A stretch of DNA of 32,799 bases from Chloroflexota bacterium (lineage in GTDB: Bacteria > Chloroflexota > Anaerolineae > Anaerolineales > Anaerolineaceae): NCBI GenBank assembly GCA_021789855.1, contig JAJYIW010000008.1:1-32799 (forward strand), in the 5' to 3' direction. Shown piece by piece: positions 8,367 through 14,643 of this stretch. A program made the position numbers and the translations under genes. Under the pieces are notes generated by a model, which was not told the DNA's origin, ran no database searches, and saw only the letters and a program-made list of their open reading frames with translations. Numbering within the stretch: position 1 is the stretch's first letter; the number at the start of each line of letters is the position of its first letter.

Positions 8367-8654
8367 ATGGAAACAAAACTTTATATAGGTAATATGGCGC
8401 AGGAAACAACGGAGCAAGATTTGCGCACGATGTTCAGCGAGGCGGGTACTGTGGGATCGGTTGAAGTGATCATGGACCGCCAAACGGGTAAACCGAAGGG
8501 ATTCGCCTTTCTAACGATGAGCAGCCAGGCTGAGGCCGAGAAAGCCATCAGTATGTTCGATGCGAAAGAAGTGAACACCCGGGCGCTTAAGGTCAACATC
8601 GCCAGGCCTCGTGAAGAACGGCCGGCCATGGTGGGGCGCGTAAACACGCATTAA
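8367..8654 (+). CDS. RRM-type RNA-binding protein 1
   Basis: This is a single RNA recognition motif of 95 residues with RNP2 KLYIGNMA (4-11) and RNP1 GKPKGFAFLTM (about 44-54), followed by NTRALKVNIARPREERP, the usual end of the bacterial Rbp/RRM fold. Such proteins bind single-stranded RNA and in cyanobacteria are cold- or stress-induced; the targets here are unknown. The SD AAAGGT is 6 nt before the ATG. It is monocistronic, having its own promoter element and a strong terminator just after it. A paralogue lies at 9790. Confidence 0.92.
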   Translation: METKLYIGNMAQETTEQDLRTMFSEAGTVGSVEVIMDRQTGKPKGFAFLTMSSQAEAEKAISMFDAKEVNTRALKVNIARPREERPAMVGRVNTH

Positions 8655-8701
8655 GTTCTCAGGATATCAGAAGCGATCAACCTTCTGAGGCTGAATCACA
8701 T

Positions 8702-8740
8702 CGACACCTCCCGAAAATAAAATCGGGAGGTGTCGTGTTT
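8702..8740 (+). terminator. Strong intrinsic terminator after RRM gene 1
   Basis: A perfect 13-bp stem (CGACACCTCCCGA at 8702-8714 with 8723-8735) encloses an 8-nt A-rich loop and is followed by TGTTT. It ends the RRM gene 1 transcript 47 bp after the stop. Confidence 0.85.
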
Positions 8741-8764
8741 GTGGGAAACGAAATAGTTAGGAAT

Positions 8765-8810
8765 TTAATAGATTTTCACCAGGACATAGATAGGTCTTAT
8801 CTTGTACGAT
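8765..8810 (+). promoter_or_regulatory. Repeated promoter element, copy B
   Basis: TTTAATAGATTTTCACC leads into AGGACA (8781-8786), then ATAGATAGG, with the -10 TACGAT at 8805-8810 after an 18-nt spacer. An inverted repeat AGATA-GGTCT-TATCT (8788-8802) lies between the boxes, in a similar position to the palindrome of copy A. It should drive the 40-residue protein at 8893 and possibly the genes after it. Confidence 0.7.
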
Positions 8811-8892
8811 AAGAATTAGGAGTTTTTAGCCGTTATCTTCCGATCATTCGTTGGGGCTAAAGATAACTAAAATATCGAGGAGGTGCATACAC

Positions 8893-9015
8893 ATGTCAAA
8901 CGAGATTATCAAGAAGAAAATTAAAAGATTGCCCAAAGGACAGCGCACCCACGTGCGGAGGCTGAAGCAAGAAGCCCGCAAATCTGGTATCGTTTACCGG
9001 CCGGCCAGCCAGTAG
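8893..9015 (+). CDS. Small basic protein, 40 residues
   Basis: This 40-codon frame begins ATG at 8893 after a strong SD (GAGGAGGTG) and ends TAG at 9013-9015. The product, MSNEIIKKKIKRLPKGQRTH through SGIVYRPASQ, is rich in Lys and Arg and predicted to be helical. It could bind nucleic acid or the membrane surface, but no family is recognised. A repeated promoter element lies 83 bp upstream, so it belongs to the same expression set as the RRM and Dps genes. The start is well supported and the function unknown. Confidence 0.7.
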   Translation: MSNEIIKKKIKRLPKGQRTHVRRLKQEARKSGIVYRPASQ

Positions 9016-9070
9016 GGTTCCGTCAAACCCGATTCTATCCGTTCGATGGTCGATAGGCAGAACGCTTTAC

Positions 9071-9127
9071 GTCCTGTCAAAGATGACCGAAACGCCTTTC
9101 AATATGTATATTCATCTTTGACCGGGC
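9071..9127 (+). repeat. Long inverted repeat between the small basic gene and the first Dps-like gene
   Basis: GTCAAAGATGA (9076-9086) pairs perfectly with TCATCTTTGAC (9112-9122), and after one mismatch four more pairs form on the outside (9071-9074 with 9124-9127). The loop is 25 nt. There is no T-tract after it, so it is more likely an mRNA-stabilising or processing hairpin, or a protein-binding site, than an intrinsic terminator. Confidence 0.55.
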
Positions 9128-9163
9128 AGTAGCCAAAGTTTTATTTAATAATAGAGGATAAAC

Positions 9164-9703
9164 ATGGCACGTACTAGTTTCTATGGACATAAAAATGTGG
9201 ATGTTACCATCCAGCCAAACATTGGATTGGATGCCAGTTCCCGTCAATCTGTCGTGGAAATCCTCAACCTGCTCCTCGCCGATGAAGCCGTTTTATCGTT
9301 CAAGACCCATAAGGCCGACGGACACCCAGGCGAAGACGGAGGCTCTGACCTGCAATCTTTATACGATGCCCAATACAAACAGATCCAAGACATCCTGAAA
9401 GAAATCGCGGAACGAGTCAGCATTCTGGGCGGGTCGGACCCCAAAAGTCTTGAAGAATTAATCGATTCGGCCCGATTAGATAGTAAGCCCAATGATGCCC
9501 CGGGCATCCTGCATATTCTAGGTGATCATGAAGCCTTCATCAGATTCCTTCGAGAAGATGCCCAGAAATGCTCTGAACTGTATGATGATCAGGGTACCTT
9601 TGCACTCCTGGTTAGTGTGATGTGCCTTCATGAAAAAATGGCCTGGATCCTGCGATCCAATATTACCTCAGGTCAGCTTGACCAAGGAAAACGGACACAA
9701 TAA
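9164..9703 (+). CDS. Dps/ferritin-like protein with most ferroxidase ligands missing
   Basis: This 179-residue protein is clearly a paralogue of the Dps-like protein at 10295. Shared blocks are QPNIGLD, LADEA, EIAER, LGG, SLEE, FLREDAQ and HEKMAWILRS. The active-site region has diverged. By alignment the HW histidine is replaced by Asp52 in a loop rich in Gly and acidic residues, the second His position is Gln64, and the Asp before the IAER block is Lys79; Asp68 and Glu83 remain. It may therefore be a structural or DNA-binding partner subunit without iron oxidation. The SD AGAGGA precedes the ATG. It could be co-transcribed with the small gene at 8893. Confidence 0.8.
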   Translation: MARTSFYGHKNVDVTIQPNIGLDASSRQSVVEILNLLLADEAVLSFKTHKADGHPGEDGGSDLQSLYDAQYKQIQDILKEIAERVSILGGSDPKSLEELIDSARLDSKPNDAPGILHILGDHEAFIRFLREDAQKCSELYDDQGTFALLVSVMCLHEKMAWILRSNITSGQLDQGKRTQ

Positions 9704-9789
9704 AGGACTTGCGGGGGGGCCTGCTAAGCTGACCGCCATGAGCTGGTGGAAATATCCAAGATACAAAATGATTTGAGGTGTGTAATCCT

Positions 9790-10119
9790 ATGGAAACAAA
9801 GCTTTATGTAGGGAATCTTTCTTACGAAACAACCGATTATGATCTACGCAGCCTGTTTGCCCAGGTTGGAACGGTCAATGAGGTCACTCTGATAAAAGAC
9901 CGCGACACAGGCAGCTTCAAGGGATTTGCGTTTGTTACGATGAACAGCCTGGAAGTCGCCAATAAGGCCATTGACTGGTTCAATGGGAAAAACCTTGGCA
10001 GTCGTAAATTGAAAGTAAATTTGGCCCGTCCTCGCGAGGAACGGTACCAGAACAATTACGACAGCAGCCAGCCGGGTGGTTATGGCCACAATTCCCAAAA
10101 CCAGGGTGGCTGGCGATAG
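9790..10119 (+). CDS. RRM-type RNA-binding protein 2 with Gly/Asn/Gln-rich tail
   Basis: The 109-residue product has RNP2 KLYVGNLS and RNP1 SFKGFAFVTM in one RRM domain (about 1-82), then a low-complexity tail NNYDSSQPGGYGHNSQNQGG typical of glycine-rich RNA-binding proteins. The ATG at 9790 is chosen over an in-frame GTG at 9778 because GAGGTG is correctly spaced and the RRM starts immediately. It is a close paralogue of the protein at 8367, which lacks the tail. No repeated promoter element precedes it, so it is probably transcribed with the Dps-like gene 86 bp upstream. A strong terminator follows. Confidence 0.93.
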   Translation: METKLYVGNLSYETTDYDLRSLFAQVGTVNEVTLIKDRDTGSFKGFAFVTMNSLEVANKAIDWFNGKNLGSRKLKVNLARPREERYQNNYDSSQPGGYGHNSQNQGGWR

Positions 10120-10148
10120 CAGAAATCTCTATGATGGGCCTGTTTTCG

Positions 10149-10179
10149 GACCTTGCTCAGATCGAGCAAGGTCTTTTTT
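10149..10179 (+). terminator. Intrinsic terminator after RRM gene 2
   Basis: GACCTTGCTC (10149-10158) pairs perfectly with GAGCAAGGTC (10164-10173) around a 5-nt loop and is followed directly by six T residues. It ends the transcript of the first Dps-like/RRM2 pair. Confidence 0.92.
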
Positions 10180-10202
10180 ATCAGGAGCATCGATTTGTTA
10201 GT

Positions 10203-10251
10203 TATTTTATAGGTTGTATAAGGGACATAGATCGCTCCTTTCGAATACCAT
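10203..10251 (+). promoter_or_regulatory. Repeated promoter element, copy C (upstream of Dps-like gene 2)
   Basis: TTTTATAGGTTGTATAA is followed by GGGACA (10222-10227), an 18-nt spacer and the -10 TACCAT (10246-10251). The 17 bases AGGGACATAGATCGCTC are identical to copy E. The predicted start near 10258 gives a leader of about 37 nt. Confidence 0.75.
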
Positions 10252-10294
10252 AGTAGTAATGAAGCGAAAAACGATCTTGAGAAAGGAGATACCC

Positions 10295-10831
10295 ATGGAA
10301 CACAATCGAAATGACGGCCACAACACAATCCTCCAGGTCATCACCCAGCCGAATATCGGTCTGGATAATGATGTGCGTCGTTCGGTTGTGGATATGCTCA
10401 ACATCACATTGGCCGACGAGGCCCTTCTGAAAACAAAGACCCGCAGCGCCCATTGGAACGTTCGCGGTGTCGATTTTTTAAAATTGTATACTCTTTTTGA
10501 GACTCAATACCAATTGCTAAACAACATATCCGACGAGATCGCTGAGCGGGCCCGGATGCTGGGTGGTGTGACCATCGGCAGTCTTGAAGAATTTCTCAAT
10601 CATACCCGGCTGGAGGAACAGCCCGGGGTCGCGCCAGACATCCTGCACCTCTTAGCCGATCAAGAAGCCTGCATACGTTTCTTGCGCGAGGATGCTCGAT
10701 TATGCACGGAGAATTTCGAGGACGAAGGCACATACGAATTGTTGGTAAGGGTGATGCGTATACACGAAAAGATGGCCTGGATGCTCCGTTCACAAATCGA
10801 AAAGGAACCCGATCAAGGCGAAAGCCAGTAA
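10295..10831 (+). CDS. dps: Dps-family ferritin-like protein
   Basis: The 178-residue protein has the Dps signature: LADEALLKTKTRSAHWNVRG with His53, then Glu69, Asp80 and Glu84 in ISDEIAERARMLGG. The second conserved histidine (E. coli His63) is Tyr65 and Asp67 is Glu69, so the ferroxidase site is altered but mostly present. Dps shells bind DNA and store iron, protecting against peroxide. The ATG at 10295 has a perfect SD (AAAGGAG); an in-frame TTG at 10214 lies inside the promoter element and is excluded. The two YggT-like genes follow after 104 bp with no clear terminator between, so they may be co-expressed. Confidence 0.88.
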   Translation: MEHNRNDGHNTILQVITQPNIGLDNDVRRSVVDMLNITLADEALLKTKTRSAHWNVRGVDFLKLYTLFETQYQLLNNISDEIAERARMLGGVTIGSLEEFLNHTRLEEQPGVAPDILHLLADQEACIRFLREDARLCTENFEDEGTYELLVRVMRIHEKMAWMLRSQIEKEPDQGESQ

Positions 10832-10866
10832 GGGATTTTTAAGCATGAATAATCATCAAATTTATT

Positions 10867-10909
10867 GGCTTACTCCAGGAGAAGTACGGTTTATACCCGG
10901 TAGTAAGCC
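10867..10909 (+). repeat. Inverted repeat ahead of the YggT-like pair
   Basis: GGCTTACT (10867-10874) pairs with AGTAAGCC (10902-10909) across 27 nt. There is no T-run, so it is not a standard terminator. It may be an mRNA leader hairpin or a binding site for a dimeric regulator. Confidence 0.35.
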
Positions 10910-10935
10910 GAAGAATCTAATAGAGAGAAGAAGAA

Positions 10936-11391
10936 ATGACAGATTATAGAGATGTAAGAACCACACAACATGAACAGGGGCGAGAACAGCGAGTCGCCAC
11001 TTTTAAAGTCACCCAGGTAGTCTGGCTGCTGCTGGGCCTGCTCGAAACCGTGATTGGACTGCGGGTAATTTTCAAGTTGATCGCGGTCAATGGAGCTAAT
11101 TCATTCGCGGCGCTCCTTTATAACGTGACCAATCTTTTCGTGGCTCCCTTCACCAGTTTGGTGAAAGCCCCGGCATCTGGCGGCATGGTTTTAGAAATTT
11201 CTTCCATCATCGCCATGGTCGTTTACCTGCTGATCGCCTGGGGTCTTGAACGGATTATCTACGTGCTGTTCTACCGCCCGCAGGGACCTGTGACCGTCAG
11301 ACAGACCATGGTTGCCGAACATACCCCTGCGCAAGCACCCCTGGATGTTCGCCAAACGGTAACGACCGATCGCATTACGACTCCAAAATAG
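10936..11391 (+). CDS. YggT-like membrane protein 1
   Basis: The 151-residue protein has a short polar N-terminus and two hydrophobic segments: VVWLLLGLLETVIGLRVIF (about 28-46) and MVLEISSIIAMVVYLLIAWG (about 80-99). Between them is LLYNVTNLFVAPFTSL, resembling the YggT-family repeat. The tail is polar (PVTVRQTMVAEH). YggT proteins are small envelope proteins linked to osmotic stress or division, with no defined activity. The next gene, 9 bp downstream, is a paralogue with the same core, so the two may form a heteromer. Confidence 0.75.
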   Translation: MTDYRDVRTTQHEQGREQRVATFKVTQVVWLLLGLLETVIGLRVIFKLIAVNGANSFAALLYNVTNLFVAPFTSLVKAPASGGMVLEISSIIAMVVYLLIAWGLERIIYVLFYRPQGPVTVRQTMVAEHTPAQAPLDVRQTVTTDRITTPK

Positions 11392-11400
11392 GGAAATTTT

Positions 11401-11919
11401 ATGAACGAAGATCAAGAAATCAATGCTGTGGCTGTGGATCGCCGTGAAGAAACCTTGGTCACCCGCCACCCCGGCTATGTTGCGACCGAGCAAATGGTGC
11501 GCGATGTCGCTGCGGAACGCCGGATGGGAATGTTCCAGCTTTACCGCATCTTTTGGAGCATTCTGGCCTTTCTAGAAATTTTACTGGCCTTACGCTTCGT
11601 TCTGAGATTGATTTCTGCCAATGCGGAAAGCGGGTTTGGCATGCTCATTTACGGGGTCACGGGCCTGTTCGTTGCGCCGTTCAACGGGTTAATTTCGACG
11701 CCCACTCCCGGAGGATCAGCCATCGAAGTGACTACGCTCATTGCCATGGCCGTCTATGCGCTGATCTTTTGGGGAATCGGATATGTCATCGGATTGGTAG
11801 CGGACCTTATCTTGCCAGACTCACGCTCGTTTTTCACCCGCACAACCCGTCAGCAGACGCCAGGCGGTGAAGGAAACGTACGCACCACTCACACGACCAT
11901 CTCCAACGGCAAAATGTGA
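11401..11919 (+). CDS. YggT-like membrane protein 2
   Basis: The 172-residue protein has about 45 polar N-terminal residues, then a helix (IFWSILAFLEILLALRFVLR), the block MLIYGVTGLFVAPFNGLIS, a second helix (VTTLIAMAVYALIFWGIGYV) and a polar Thr/Arg-rich tail. The block LFVAPF and the spacing of helices match its neighbour at 10936, so the two arose by duplication. The start ATG is 9 bp after that gene's stop with only a weak SD, which suggests translational coupling. Its function is as uncertain as for the family. Confidence 0.75.
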   Translation: MNEDQEINAVAVDRREETLVTRHPGYVATEQMVRDVAAERRMGMFQLYRIFWSILAFLEILLALRFVLRLISANAESGFGMLIYGVTGLFVAPFNGLISTPTPGGSAIEVTTLIAMAVYALIFWGIGYVIGLVADLILPDSRSFFTRTTRQQTPGGEGNVRTTHTTISNGKM

Positions 11920-12097
11920 TGCGCGGGAAGATGGCGTCAATGGCCTCTGGTGTTGTAATGGAACACCCTTTGGCTAAAACAGCAAACGCAGGAAGGGGTA
12001 GTAGACCTTCTTGTCATTTCAAACTTGCGAAGTGTTTAGACCTTTCGTAAGACAACTACAGAAAAACCTGTGAGAACAGGTACAGAGGAGGATTATT
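11920..12097 (+). other. Intergenic leader before the GlsB/YmgE-like gene
   Basis: No gene is seen here. There are three small hairpins: GGTGTT/AACACC near 11949-11967, an 8-bp stem CTTGCGAA/TTCGTAAG near 12026-12052, and ACCTGT/ACAGGT near 12066-12081. A strong SD (GAGGAGGA) precedes the ATG at 12098. No copy of the repeated promoter element was found and no clear promoter could be assigned. Confidence 0.4.
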
Positions 12098-12370
12098 ATG
12101 GGATGGCTTGCATGGATCGTGGTTGGTTTGATCGCCGGCTGGTTAGCCGGAAGAGTGATGCGAGGAGGCGGTTATGGGCTGCTGGGCGACATCATCGTCG
12201 GCGTGCTTGGTGGATTGTTAGGAGGTTGGTTGGCGACCTCTGTCCTGCATATTGGCGCCGCGGTGAGTGGAATCAACCTGGAGTCGATCCTGGTGGCGTT
12301 TGTAGGAGCCGTAATTTTGCTAGTGCTGCTACGCCTCTTGACGGGCAGTCGAAGAAGCATTTTAAGGTAG
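12098..12370 (+). CDS. GlsB/YeaQ/YmgE-family small membrane protein
   Basis: The 90-residue protein begins MGWLAWIVVGLIAGWLAGRV and continues with Gly-rich helices GDIIVGVLGGLLGGWLA and LVAFVGAVILLVLLRLL. This is the pattern of the transglycosylase-associated/YmgE family: three helices with GxxxG-like packing. These proteins are induced by general stress in many bacteria, but no activity is established. A strong SD and a terminator immediately downstream show that it is a separate short transcript end. Confidence 0.92.
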   Translation: MGWLAWIVVGLIAGWLAGRVMRGGGYGLLGDIIVGVLGGLLGGWLATSVLHIGAAVSGINLESILVAFVGAVILLVLLRLLTGSRRSILR

Positions 12371-12392
12371 TGCTGCATCGCATCCATAAGTT

Positions 12393-12425
12393 CCTATCCG
12401 AAAGAATATTTTCGGATAGGTTTTT
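12393..12425 (+). terminator. Intrinsic terminator after the GlsB/YmgE-like gene
   Basis: CCTATCCGAAA (12393-12403) pairs perfectly with TTTCGGATAGG (12410-12420) around a 6-nt loop and is followed by TTTTT. It lies 22 bp after the stop codon. Confidence 0.92.
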
Positions 12426-12497
12426 ATTGTGATAAAGATGATTGAAGGCAGGTTAGTTGGCCAACTGCCCAAAACAACCTCAAGACGAGGAGGATGA

Positions 12498-13135
12498 ATG
12501 GAAGTTCTGAAGTAGATCGCCAATCAAACTCAGCACCCGGGTAATCTCTCTATCGAGAAAAAGCCTCAATCTTCCGATCCATTACTAGCTAAGGCGCGTG
12601 CAGATAACGACACAGTTCTGAAAGAGCTAAAATCGCGAACAGGGGGTTTGAGCACCGCGGAAGCCGGCTCTCGTTCGAAACAGTATGGGTTCAACGAGAT
12701 TGCGCGGGAGAAGCGCCAATCCGCCCTGATACGCCTGCTGGTTAACTTCAAGAATCCGCTAGTCATCCTGCTTTTGGTGCTGGGTTTCGTTTCATTTCTC
12801 ACGGGTGACCTGCGAGCCATGGTGGTCATTTTCGCGAGGGTAAGATCGTGCTCGAGAAGCACCTGGATACCTGTGGAAATTCCAGCAATAAGGTGCTGCA
12901 ATATGGCTATTTGAACAGCTACCACCATACCGGCTTGAAGAATTTGCTCGATGCTGCGATCCTCGACCATGAGGAGCTAGAAGACAGCTTGAAAGCCAAG
13001 GAAAAATATACCAAGATCGACGAAATTCCATTCGACTTTATCCGCAAGCGCATGTCGGTGATTGTAGAAGACACAACCGGATTAAATACTTTGATCTGTA
13101 AAGGGGCGGTAGAAGGGCAGCCTACGGCGGCATAG
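12498..13135 (+). pseudogene. mgtA: Remnant of a magnesium-translocating P-type ATPase (MgtA-like)
   Basis: An SD (GAGGAGGATG) precedes ATG 12498, but codon 6 is TAG. The same frame then reads the N-terminus of an MgtA-type ATPase (ELKSRTGGLSTAEAGSRSKQ, NEIAREKRQSALIRLLVNFK, ILLLVLGFVSFLTGDLRAMV). Near 12835 the reading frame changes and the match jumps to the nucleotide-binding domain of the same family (GKIVLEKHLDTCGNSSNKVL, EIPFDFIRKRMSVIVEDTTG, LNTLICKGAVE), ending at 13135. The actuator domain, the DKTGT phosphorylation site and all later membrane helices are absent. It therefore carries a nonsense codon, a large internal deletion with frameshift, and a truncation, and cannot encode a pump. 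The remaining parts are still easy to recognise, so the decay looks fairly recent. Confidence 0.88.
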
Positions 13136-13248
13136 CCCATCACCACGGTGGTAGATGAGGCGATGGCCGCGCTCAGCAATCAGCCCGGCAGCCCGCCCAG
13201 CTAACCTGGACGGCGCTATTCACTTAGGGAGGGTGTGGTCGAGAATAG

Positions 13249-13359
13249 CAATCTGCCTGGGTGTTCCTGTTAGGATATATTGCGACCGCCATTGGCGCGT
13301 CTGAAGGTTATGGTCTCTATCTGTTAAAATACCCGGAGACGCGGTGGCGGTGGCGGTAG
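13249..13359 (+). other. Short open stretch, possible further gene remnant
   Basis: Thirty-six open codons read WVFLLGYIATAIGASEGYGL and end LLKYPETRWRWR before a TAG. There is no start codon or SD. The N-terminal half is hydrophobic, so it may be the end of a decayed membrane protein belonging to the same wreckage as the ATPase remnant. It overlaps the 3' end of the minus-strand gene. The identity is unknown. Confidence 0.25.
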
Positions 13360-13637
13360 CTACCGCCATGTCCGGCCAGGTCGATCAGGAGCGCGACCCC
13401 CAGCACAATCCATTTGTAGCCCACAATACCTCCCTGGAAGACAAAGAGGTACGCCAGGGTCGTCCAGGGTAGGAAAATGGCGCCAACCAGCGTCCAGAGC
13501 CAGGCAGGGAAGGCCAGGCCGCCCGGCAGGATCAAATGTTTAAAAGCTAGATCGCGGACTTGCGGATTCACCAGCCACCAGATAATAATGCCGATCCGTG
13601 AAATAAGCACCAGAAAAAGGGTAGTTATACAACACAT
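13317..13637 (-). CDS. Small membrane protein with conserved MCC start
   Basis: Read on the minus strand from ATG 13637 (SD GGAGGA, 4-5 nt upstream), the 106-residue product begins MCCITTLFLVLISRIGIIIW. It has about three hydrophobic segments (the last being IVLGVALLIDLAG) and ends in a basic tail GGSYRHRHRVSGYFNR. I recall similar short proteins with an MCC start in other Chloroflexota, but the function is unknown. A good promoter sits just upstream on the same strand. It lies between the ATPase remnant and the lipoprotein operon, pointing away from the latter. Confidence 0.75.
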   Translation of the reverse strand: MCCITTLFLVLISRIGIIIWWLVNPQVRDLAFKHLILPGGLAFPAWLWTLVGAIFLPWTTLAYLFVFQGGIVGYKWIVLGVALLIDLAGHGGSYRHRHRVSGYFNR

Positions 13638-13667
13638 GGCTTCCTCCCAAATAAAAGTGCTAAAGAG

Positions 13668-13696
13668 ATAATAGTACAAAATGATGCGATTGTAAA
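13668..13696 (-). promoter_or_regulatory. Sigma-70-type promoter of the MCC membrane protein
   Basis: On the minus strand, TTTACA (13696-13691) is followed by a 17-nt spacer and TATTAT (13673-13668), giving a predicted start about 20 bp before the ATG at 13637. It is unlike the repeated element, so this gene is probably regulated separately. Confidence 0.6.
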
Positions 13697-13732
13697 GATA
13701 GCATCACTCGCAACTGATTAAATTTATTTTAG

Positions 13733-13782
13733 GTTTTTTATAGGTTGTATCATGGACATTGATAGGCCGTTTCAGCTATAAA
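13733..13782 (+). promoter_or_regulatory. Repeated promoter element, copy D (lipoprotein/lipid-kinase operon)
   Basis: TTTTATAGGTTGTATCA leads to TGGACA (13753-13758), an 18-nt spacer and the -10 TATAAA (13777-13782). Six bases after the -10 comes the GTG that best starts the lipoprotein. The upstream block is nearly identical to copy C. Confidence 0.72.
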
Positions 13783-13788
13783 GACAGG

Positions 13789-14643
13789 GTGAACAAAAAT
13801 CGACGACGGATTGCAGTGTTGTTGATATTAACCTTCATGGCTCAATTGCTAATGGGGTGTATCGGTATAGATACCATCACGCCTGGATATTCACCCACAC
13901 CAGGTGAATTCTTGCCCACACCCGCCATGGCCGAATCGCTCATACCTGCTAACGCGCTGGCTCAGGCCACAATCGATTCTGGCCAGGGCCAGTTGCTGGA
14001 TCTGTCTCGCAAGGCCACTCAAGCAGTCTATCTGGTGAACGGAACTCAGACTGCACAGGCTCAGGCGGTTCTGGATGCCCAGGCTCTGCAAAACGCTCAG
14101 ACCGTGGTTACCTTGACGGCTTACCCGTTGACGGAGACTGCTAAAGCCCAGGTTATTGTAAACGCCCAGGCGACGGAAACGGCTCAGGCAGTTGCTAACA
14201 TGACGGCTTATCCAATGACAGCGACTCCTTTCGCCGTGACCAAGGCCGCTCTGCTGATGCAGCAATATGGCCGAGAACAACAATCTTTCGTGAACCAGAT
14301 CGTCATCCCGTTTATTCCTATCATGGCCACCCTGGATCTTTTATTGTTCATTCTCTTGATTATTTTTGGCTATCGCCGCTTTATGCTGAGGCCTCGCCCC
14401 TTGAGTACCTCACGGTTTAATGATAACCCTCGCCATTTGATCATGGTTGATAGCGTCGCATCAGACCATGATCCCCACCTTCGCCGGATTATCCCATATG
14501 AGCTCATGCCGTCCAACCCATCCGGCCTCCCCGGCAATTGTACGGTTCGCGTAGAAATTGTTAATGCGACTGAACCACCCGTAGCTCATTGGATCGCTGA
14601 GGCAGAGCGCCAATTAGCCAATGAAGGAGGGCTATTAGTATGA
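13789..14643 (+). CDS. Ala/Gln-rich lipoprotein with a transmembrane helix
   Basis: From GTG 13789 the 284-residue protein begins with a basic n-region (NKNRRR), a hydrophobic core and the lipobox LLMGC (Cys24), so it should be lipid-anchored outside the membrane. Residues about 45-155 are rich in Ala, Gln and Thr, with near-repeats such as TAQAQAV and two TAYP(L/M)T motifs, suggesting an extended or coiled segment. A strong transmembrane helix follows (IPIMATLDLLLFILLIIFGY), leaving a cytoplasmic tail of about 90 residues. No family is recognised. The TTG at 13759, further upstream in frame, lies inside the promoter element. It heads an operon with an unknown protein, a lipid kinase and a PAP2 phosphatase. 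Confidence 0.75.
   Translation: MNKNRRRIAVLLILTFMAQLLMGCIGIDTITPGYSPTPGEFLPTPAMAESLIPANALAQATIDSGQGQLLDLSRKATQAVYLVNGTQTAQAQAVLDAQALQNAQTVVTLTAYPLTETAKAQVIVNAQATETAQAVANMTAYPMTATPFAVTKAALLMQQYGREQQSFVNQIVIPFIPIMATLDLLLFILLIIFGYRRFMLRPRPLSTSRFNDNPRHLIMVDSVASDHDPHLRRIIPYELMPSNPSGLPGNCTVRVEIVNATEPPVAHWIAEAERQLANEGGLLV

Noticed and set aside
10214-10294. TTG start extending the Dps-like gene upstream
   Set aside because: It lies inside promoter copy C before the predicted transcription start; the ATG at 10295 has a perfect SD.
13751-13788. TTG at 13759 as the lipoprotein start
   Set aside because: It overlaps the -35 element of copy D and would put a polar stretch before the signal sequence.
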